Assembly (NCBI GenBank): GCA_963693085.1
Contig: OY856413.1
Location: 545,576,879 to 545,640,878 of the forward strand
Length of the DNA: 64,000 nt
Source: Alisma plantago-aquatica
Taxonomy: Eukaryota; Streptophyta; Magnoliopsida; Alismatales; Alismataceae
Reading direction: 5' to 3'
Made by a program: the position numbers and the translations under genes. Shown piece after piece: positions 59,851 to 64,000 of this stretch. Numbering within the stretch: position 1 is the first letter of the stretch; every line of letters begins with the position of its first letter. The notes beneath the pieces are model-generated. The model had not been told where the DNA came from. It saw only the letters and a program-made list of their open reading frames with translations, and ran no database searches.

Positions 59851-60610
59851 TATGAGGAGTGTGGAGTATTGCAATGCCAGCCATCCCCTAACGAATGGTC
59901 ACTTACTTTGCATTACTCCTTCATGAAGTGTGTTCCTCGACCTTACCAAGGTTGCATTTCCATACGTCAACTGATTCCATTTCATAGTATGAAAGTGCAA
60001 CGATGGGAGTGAGTTTACTCCACTCATGAAAGCACTCCTAGATACCGAAACAGACATATGGTGACTACATATATCTAGAACCAACATTCAATCGATATTC
60101 AGATCTAAAGGTATAAACGTGGACAATTCATACCAAAAGATAATAAGTAACGCAAGTTGGTGATCAAGCAACAAGCATTCATTAAACGATAGATGTTGAG
60201 CCAAAAAGGAGAGTATCTCTATTGCAAACGATTAAATTACATTGCATGAAATGAAAACATGGGTAGCGAGGCTACTCCCCGCACCCTAGTGAAAAGGACT
60301 ACTCGCTCATCTCAAGAGCAAAGGAGGAGGCGAGAACAGAGAAAAAGAACGTCATCTCCATGGAGGAGGGAAAGTTGAACCCTTGGTGAAGAGAGCAACG
60401 ATCTTCGCACTTCGTGGTTGACTTGATGAAGGATCTTCTCTTCCCACCTTCTTTGTTGTTGAGAGGAGAGAGAAGATAGCTTGGTGACGGAATGCGGATC
60501 TCAAACTGACAGCCTTGGGGCAGTGGATGGAAGACAAAAGTGCTCTGGAGTTAGAGAGGCAGCCTCTGGACGTCTGAGATTCGATCCCCTTGAAGTGACC
60601 CTTGAGGTCC

Positions 60611-60618
60611 TATTTATA
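60611..60618 (-). promoter_or_regulatory. TATA box of the inserted element's LTR
   Basis: TATAAATA on the minus strand, in the context 'gcctataaatagg', 17 bases downstream (minus sense) of the palindromic repeat array. RNA would start about 30 bases further, near 60580. Confidence 0.65.
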
Positions 60619-60634
60619 GGCTCAAGTTGAGCCC

Positions 60635-60731
60635 AAACGGTCTTCAGACCGTTTGCCTTCTCACGGTCTTGGGACCGTTTGCCTTCTCGCGGTCTTGGGA
60701 CCGTGAGGCCTTCTCGCGGTCTTGGGACCGT
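60635..60731. repeat. Four palindromic repeats upstream of the LTR TATA box
   Basis: Inverted repeats at 60635-60654, 60663-60678, 60689-60704 and 60716-60731, spaced 26-27 bases. The core is CGGTC-loop-GACCG. The copy nearest the TATA box is perfect, with nine-base arms around two bases. Linkers 'ttgccttctc' or 'gaggccttctc' are also repeated. Likely binding sites for a dimeric transcription factor (inference). Confidence 0.85.
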
Positions 60732-60910
60732 GAGGAGTCTTTGTAATTTTTTTGTGTTTTCTGTAATGAAAAAAAGAAGAAGAAGTTAGTTTATTGGTGT
60801 ATCCGCAATAAAGTAAAAAAGTTTAACGATTCTATCTAATTTATCTAAGAAAGAGTATGGAAAATTAAAGATAAATAAATAAGATAACGTCACAAAATGG
60901 GAGGTTATCA

Positions 60911-60948
60911 CCCCCCCTAACTTAGAGTCTAGCTTGTCCTCAAGTTAG
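60911..60948 (-). other. Polypurine tract with overlapping hairpin
   Basis: TTAGGGGGGG (60920-60911, minus strand) directly abuts the LTR start. The stretch 'ctaactt' at 60917-60923 can pair with 'aagttag' at 60942-60948, and the loop holds the 'ttgaggacaagc' word (minus sense) often seen before the tract in this kind of element. Confidence 0.75.
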
Positions 60949-62040
60949 ATAGAGCTAAGGCATGTAATGACGAGGCGATTTTATTTGATTAGGCTTTCCA
61001 TACTCTTGCTTCAATTCTAGGTCAGAGATATGGAGAGGTCTTATTAGGGCTTCTGCTTACACTAACTCTTTCGAGTATCAAAAGTTGCATGGATCTCAGG
61101 TTCCTTTCATATCGTGAATCTCGCATTGGGACCACCTTTCTTATTATGTGCATGTCATCGACTCTAATCAGTTTTATACTTCTTTGGAGAAACCTACCGG
61201 TAGCTAAAGTGGGTATGAGGGCTGGCTTAAAAGGCTTATTGTGTAACTCCCCCTTCAAGTGGGGAAGGGTTTGTCTATGCTTTTTAGAGACTCACTACCG
61301 GGCACGACACATCTGCCTTCATGAGGGCAGCTGAATGTACCGGCCAGGTGAGCTCTTTTATCAGCCTTTTCATATATTAGGAAACCTTAGGATCTCATTA
61401 TCGGGCATGACACATCTGCCTTCATGAGGGCAGCTGTATGTACCAGCCGGGTGAGATCTTTGTTGGCTCTTCATATAGGTCCTTATGCATGGCACAACTC
61501 TCATGTTTTTATTCAGCACTCTGGCTTTTATTCGAATCTCACAGGCTTAGGAAGTGGGTTTTGTTAGGGTTTTTGATTGGGCGGCCAAGCCTCTTTTATT
61601 GAAAGAAGAAAACTGTTCTTAGGGTTCCTGACATGCACTTATTTTTAATTGGTGGTCCGCTCGTGAGATTTCTTGATTTTGGATTTCCCTGATTTCCCTC
61701 TTGACTTTGAGAGTTTTCGGTTCGCTTTGGCCCTGAAGTTGACCTGTGAAGAGTCTGAGATAGAATTGAAGTAAAAGTATAGAAACCAATAGTGAATGAA
61801 ATTTATGAATTCGCCATTTCATGCCTGTAAGCTAATCTTATTATTTATATGAGGACTACTTTATCTCTAACTTAGATAAGGGTGATTCTGTCCAGGATGA
61901 AAGTTATACTTAAAAGTTATTTTATTGAAAAAATTACTGGGAAAAAGTCTAAATATGGACAGAAAGTTTGAAAATTGATATGCGAAAAAAAAAATAGAAG
62001 GGTTGAAGCAGAATGATACCTCGCCCCTGTCCAATGCACT
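60949..62040. other. Spacer between the tandem-protease frame and the polypurine tract
   Basis: About 1.1 kb of untranslated sequence with a two-copy repeat of 103 bp (61291 to about 61488). Short frames on both strands show no known domain. Confidence 0.5.
61291..61488. repeat. Two tandem copies of a 103-bp unit
   Basis: Copies start at 61291 ('ctcactaccgggcacgacac') and 61394 ('ctcattatcgggcatgacac'). Both include 'catctgccttcatgagggca', in which CTGCC and GGCAG form a small hairpin. They differ at about one base in eight. Confidence 0.85.
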
Positions 62041-62056
62041 CCCCCCCCTAACTTAT
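62041..62056 (-). other. Second polypurine tract, next to the protease frame
   Basis: On the minus strand it reads ATAAGTTAGGGGGGGG; 14 of these bases (TAAGTTAGGGGGGG) are the same as at the true polypurine tract at 60911. It lies 61 bases past the stop codon of the protease frame. It is not followed by TG, so I do not take it as an LTR border. It could act as an extra priming site or mark a duplicated piece. Confidence 0.65.
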
Positions 62057-62116
62057 CACGCACTCTGTCCACCGAGTGTCAAAGTGATAGGTTGAGAAAT
62101 GCATGGACAAGGGCAT

Positions 62117-63889
62117 TCAGGCTTCGGTTAATCCTTTATTTGCCCCATGTGTTCTGAGTAAGTTGGCTGCAAACTTTCCCCGTAGTGCATGGTAATCCAC
62201 CTCTGTTATGTCCTCTACCGGCTTGTGAAGGGCCAGAATTGTATACATCCAGTAGAGGACGTGGAAGCCACAGTCATTTGATTCTCTGATTTGCTGGGGG
62301 CACCTGTGGCAGAAGGCTGGTGATTTGAAGTGATCTCTGTCATATGCCCGCGTGTGCTGACCCAAAAGATCATGTAATTTGTCAGCACACTCCTTCGCCA
62401 CCTCCTCCATTGGTGTCTTTGGAGTTGTAGTGTATGCTTTCCGTTTTAGATCATACTGGCTGTCGTAATTGTTGTAGATTATTGTTGTTCCTTCGTGAAG
62501 ATTGGTTGCCAGTAACATCCAGTGCTCTTGATGAAGAAAAGGTAACATGATGAACTTCGGAGTTGTATGTTGGAGATAAGAGATGGTTGACTCCTTTGTT
62601 CCGAAGTTCTTCAGCCCGAGAAGATCATCCTTCATGTAAGCTGACACCATATAGACCGTGTTGTGATTCCGTGCAAGCAAGTATTGATAAGCAGTCATTA
62701 CACTTACAGACATGGAACCCTTGAACTGTAAGGTCTCACGGAGGGCATCTGCCATAACCAATATATCCCCGTCAATATATACCATCTCGTCTTTTTCGGC
62801 ATATAGCCGTGACATTATTAGTCGGATCTCATTATCTGAAAGAGTTTTGCAAGCTTCCGGATCGAAATCGGGAAATGAAGGTTCAATGGCAGATTGGGGT
62901 ACCATATGTGATGAAGATGTCTTTATGGCTACCCCTGATATCAGATCAATGTCACCTTTATCTGGAGCCAGATCGAAGATGGAAGTATTCCATTGGCTTT
63001 GCTTGGTGACATTGGATGGGTGTTTTTCTTTTGTCAACACCGCTAGGGTTTGTCTGAAAGGTCTCCTCTGCGGACGTTGAATAGAAGAAAAGAGACAATG
63101 AGGGACGTCGTCTGCCGCCATGGTAGGGTCATTGAAGAACCTTCTGTCGCAGATAAGCTCCATGGCGTAACGTCCTCGCAGGGAGTGGAAATCTTCATTA
63201 ACGAGTTCAGCGAAAGGGACCTGTTGGTTTAGCACTAGGATGTGCCTTATGACGTAAAAAGCACTGTCCCAGGAACCTTCAGCGGCTTGGACTTGTGGGT
63301 TAATTATTTTGAACCAGGGGGAGCTCCAGTCCTGGCGGAGAGAAGGGCACGCGACCCATATGAGCTTTAGCAGCCAGAAAGGGATGCATCTCGTCTCCCC
63401 AGCTTCAATTCCAACAAAATTCATTATCCCGGCCTTTAAGTCACTGGCACAGAAATTGTACACTTTGGCGTCGCGGGCGACAATGTCCACAATCATGAGC
63501 AACCAGTGTTTACAAACTTGGAAAGGCACGGTTATGTATCTCGCTTTTCTTGCGATCCCCCTGTGCAACCTTGTAATGGATTTGTGCTGGAACTCTTTGT
63601 ACAGTAAGCACAATCCCAGTGTGGGTGAGGCGTTGAGAACCGGTTGCTGACGCCGAGAGCTTTTGTAGATCTCGATAGAGTTGGCAAGGAGAGTACGAAA
63701 CATTGCCATCTTCACCGGCGACTGGGGTCGAAGTAAGGAACGGAAGTCTTCACACGTCAGATTGCGTTTGGTCTTTGTGTTTTGATATATGACATCCTCC
63801 CCTGCTTTGGCATCATCTACTATAGTGTTGAGGATGAAGATATCTTGTGCGTCTAAGGTAGAGATGGCCGCCATATCTAAATCATGCAT
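62117..63889 (-). CDS. Tandem Ulp1-like (C48) protease protein, first domain lacking catalytic Cys
   Basis: A 590-codon open frame, the longest and cleanest in the window. Two repeats of one fold are visible: residues about 8-250 and about 348-580. Repeat 2 has His456 (E-H-W-M-L-L), Asp476 (Y-N-N-Y-D-S), Gln532 and Cys540 (N-D-C-G-F-H-V), the full set of an Ulp1/SENP-type cysteine protease. Repeat 1 has His128 (K-H-W-L-L), an Asp at 150 and Gln201, but W-D-S-A-F at 207-211: Ser209 stands in the Cys place, so it should be inactive. The same F/Y-H-x-L-R-G block follows each (234-239 and 566-571). The family cuts SUMO or SUMO-like tails or polyproteins; the target here is unknown. There is no signal peptide or membrane segment. 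The start is doubtful: upstream codons continue in frame through two stops (63923-63925 and 63968-63970), so the protein was probably longer. The frame sits on the sense strand of the host LTR element, before its polypurine tract. Confidence 0.8.
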   Translation of the reverse strand: MHDLDMAAISTLDAQDIFILNTIVDDAKAGEDVIYQNTKTKRNLTCEDFRSLLRPQSPVKMAMFRTLLANSIEIYKSSRRQQPVLNASPTLGLCLLYKEFQHKSITRLHRGIARKARYITVPFQVCKHWLLMIVDIVARDAKVYNFCASDLKAGIMNFVGIEAGETRCIPFWLLKLIWVACPSLRQDWSSPWFKIINPQVQAAEGSWDSAFYVIRHILVLNQQVPFAELVNEDFHSLRGRYAMELICDRRFFNDPTMAADDVPHCLFSSIQRPQRRPFRQTLAVLTKEKHPSNVTKQSQWNTSIFDLAPDKGDIDLISGVAIKTSSSHMVPQSAIEPSFPDFDPEACKTLSDNEIRLIMSRLYAEKDEMVYIDGDILVMADALRETLQFKGSMSVSVMTAYQYLLARNHNTVYMVSAYMKDDLLGLKNFGTKESTISYLQHTTPKFIMLPFLHQEHWMLLATNLHEGTTIIYNNYDSQYDLKRKAYTTTPKTPMEEVAKECADKLHDLLGQHTRAYDRDHFKSPAFCHRCPQQIRESNDCGFHVLYWMYTILALHKPVEDITEVDYHALRGKFAANLLRTHGANKGLTEA

Positions 63890-64000
63890 TTTGTTAGGTA
63901 GAGGTGGCGGCGGAGGTAGCTCTTACGGTGTGGGGGAAGAAGTTTGTTCTATGCTATCCATGTACTGCTACAGCTCGTAATCTTTATCAGAATCAAAAGG
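63890..64000 (-). pseudogene. Probable N-terminal continuation of the tandem protease frame, cut by two stops
   Basis: Translated in the same frame as the 590-codon protein, this gives an acidic segment (D-S-D-K-D-Y-E-L), a TAG, a Ser/Thr/Pro-rich stretch, a TAA, then E-L-P-P-P-P-P-L-P. Apart from the two stops it reads like a normal acidic and proline-rich linker. TAG and TAA could each come from a Gln codon by one C-to-T change. It runs off the window, so its true start is unknown. Confidence 0.5.

Larger units (their letters stand above)
53640..59852 (+). mobile_element. Athila-type Ty3 retrotransposon 2, interrupted by the next element
   Basis: Order on the plus strand: 5' LTR, tRNA-Asp primer site, gag, protease, reverse transcriptase, RNase H. 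This matches Athila. At 59852 the pol region breaks off where another element's LTR begins, so integrase, any env-like frame and the 3' LTR should lie beyond the right edge of the window. At least ten stops or frame breaks are spread over gag and pol, so it is defective. It is better preserved than the element at 4121. Confidence 0.85.
59853..60910 (-). repeat. 3' LTR of the inserted element
   Basis: About 1.06 kb. On the minus strand it begins TGATAACCTCCC and would end ...CTCCTCA. It contains, in order, four palindromic repeats (60731-60635), a TATA box (60618-60611) and a leader of about 750 bases. This is a regular U3-R-U5 plan. Only one copy is in the window. Confidence 0.65.
59853..64000 (-). 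mobile_element. LTR retrotransposon inserted in Athila 2, 3' end only; carries a tandem Ulp1-like frame
   Basis: At 59853 the Athila pol stops and a sequence bounded TG... begins. On the minus strand it has the plan protein frame, spacer, polypurine tract TTAGGGGGGG (60920-60911), then an LTR starting TGATAACC at 60910. The polypurine tract and TGATAA start are of the type seen in Athila/Tat-like elements, including the one at 4121. The 5' part, including gag, pol, primer site and 5' LTR, is expected beyond 64000, so the LTR's far end and target duplication cannot be confirmed. The left edge at 59853 is the best TG with a matching TGA/TCA end and could shift by several bases. Confidence 0.7.

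Noticed and set aside
62040..62056. Second polypurine tract as the true LTR border, giving an LTR of about 2.2 kb
   Set aside because: It is followed by AGTGCATT and not directly by TG, whereas the tract at 60911 touches TGATAACC, has the hairpin, and its LTR has a TATA box at a sensible place.

Overview
This window comes from the nuclear genome of a flowering plant with a large, repeat-rich genome. The evidence is the kind of elements present: Athila-type Ty3 retrotransposons with tRNA-Asp primer sites, Del/Tekay-like LTRs of about 3 kb with an initiator-Met primer site, a decayed Ty1/copia element, and two CACTA (En/Spm) transposons whose second gene carries an Ulp1-like protease. I found no ordinary host gene, tRNA, rRNA or CRISPR array. 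The species cannot be told from this window.

Layout, left to right. 1-4120: AT-rich flank with no recognisable gene. 4121-12087: an LTR element on the minus strand with two LTRs of about 1.8 kb, a tRNA-Asp-type primer site, broken gag and protease, and no reverse transcriptase or integrase. 13411 to about 22.6 kb: first CACTA element, coding on the minus strand, with TNP2-type transposase and a TNPA/Ulp1-type gene, all broken. 22.6-27.9 kb: unassigned. 27925-37082: second CACTA element, interrupted by a 3.28-kb solo LTR (27976-31251, target duplication GTGTC) and truncated inside its transposase. 37083 to about 52.9 kb: a decayed copia element (plus strand) split by a 12.16-kb insertion (38810-50966, target duplication TGGTT). 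That insertion is a non-autonomous element with LTRs of about 3 kb, and one of its LTRs carries a further insertion of about 3.8 kb.

From about 53.6 kb to 59852 lies a second Athila-type element (plus strand) with 5' LTR, primer site, gag, protease, reverse transcriptase and RNase H, all broken. It is cut at 59852 by the 3' end of yet another LTR element on the minus strand (59853 to beyond 64000). This last element holds the most interesting object: a 590-codon open frame (62117-63889) encoding two Ulp1-like (C48) cysteine-protease domains in tandem. The second keeps the His/Asp/Gln/Cys set, while the first has Ser where the catalytic Cys should be. The frame lies between the rest of the element (off the window) and the polypurine tract and 3' LTR, the slot where Athila-type elements often carry an env-like frame.

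Insertion order, inferred: CACTA-2 is older than its solo LTR; the copia is older than the large non-autonomous element, which is older than the insertion in its LTR; Athila-2 is older than the element with the tandem protease. No working operon-like or host pathway is present; the 'systems' here are transposons and their captured or degenerate genes.
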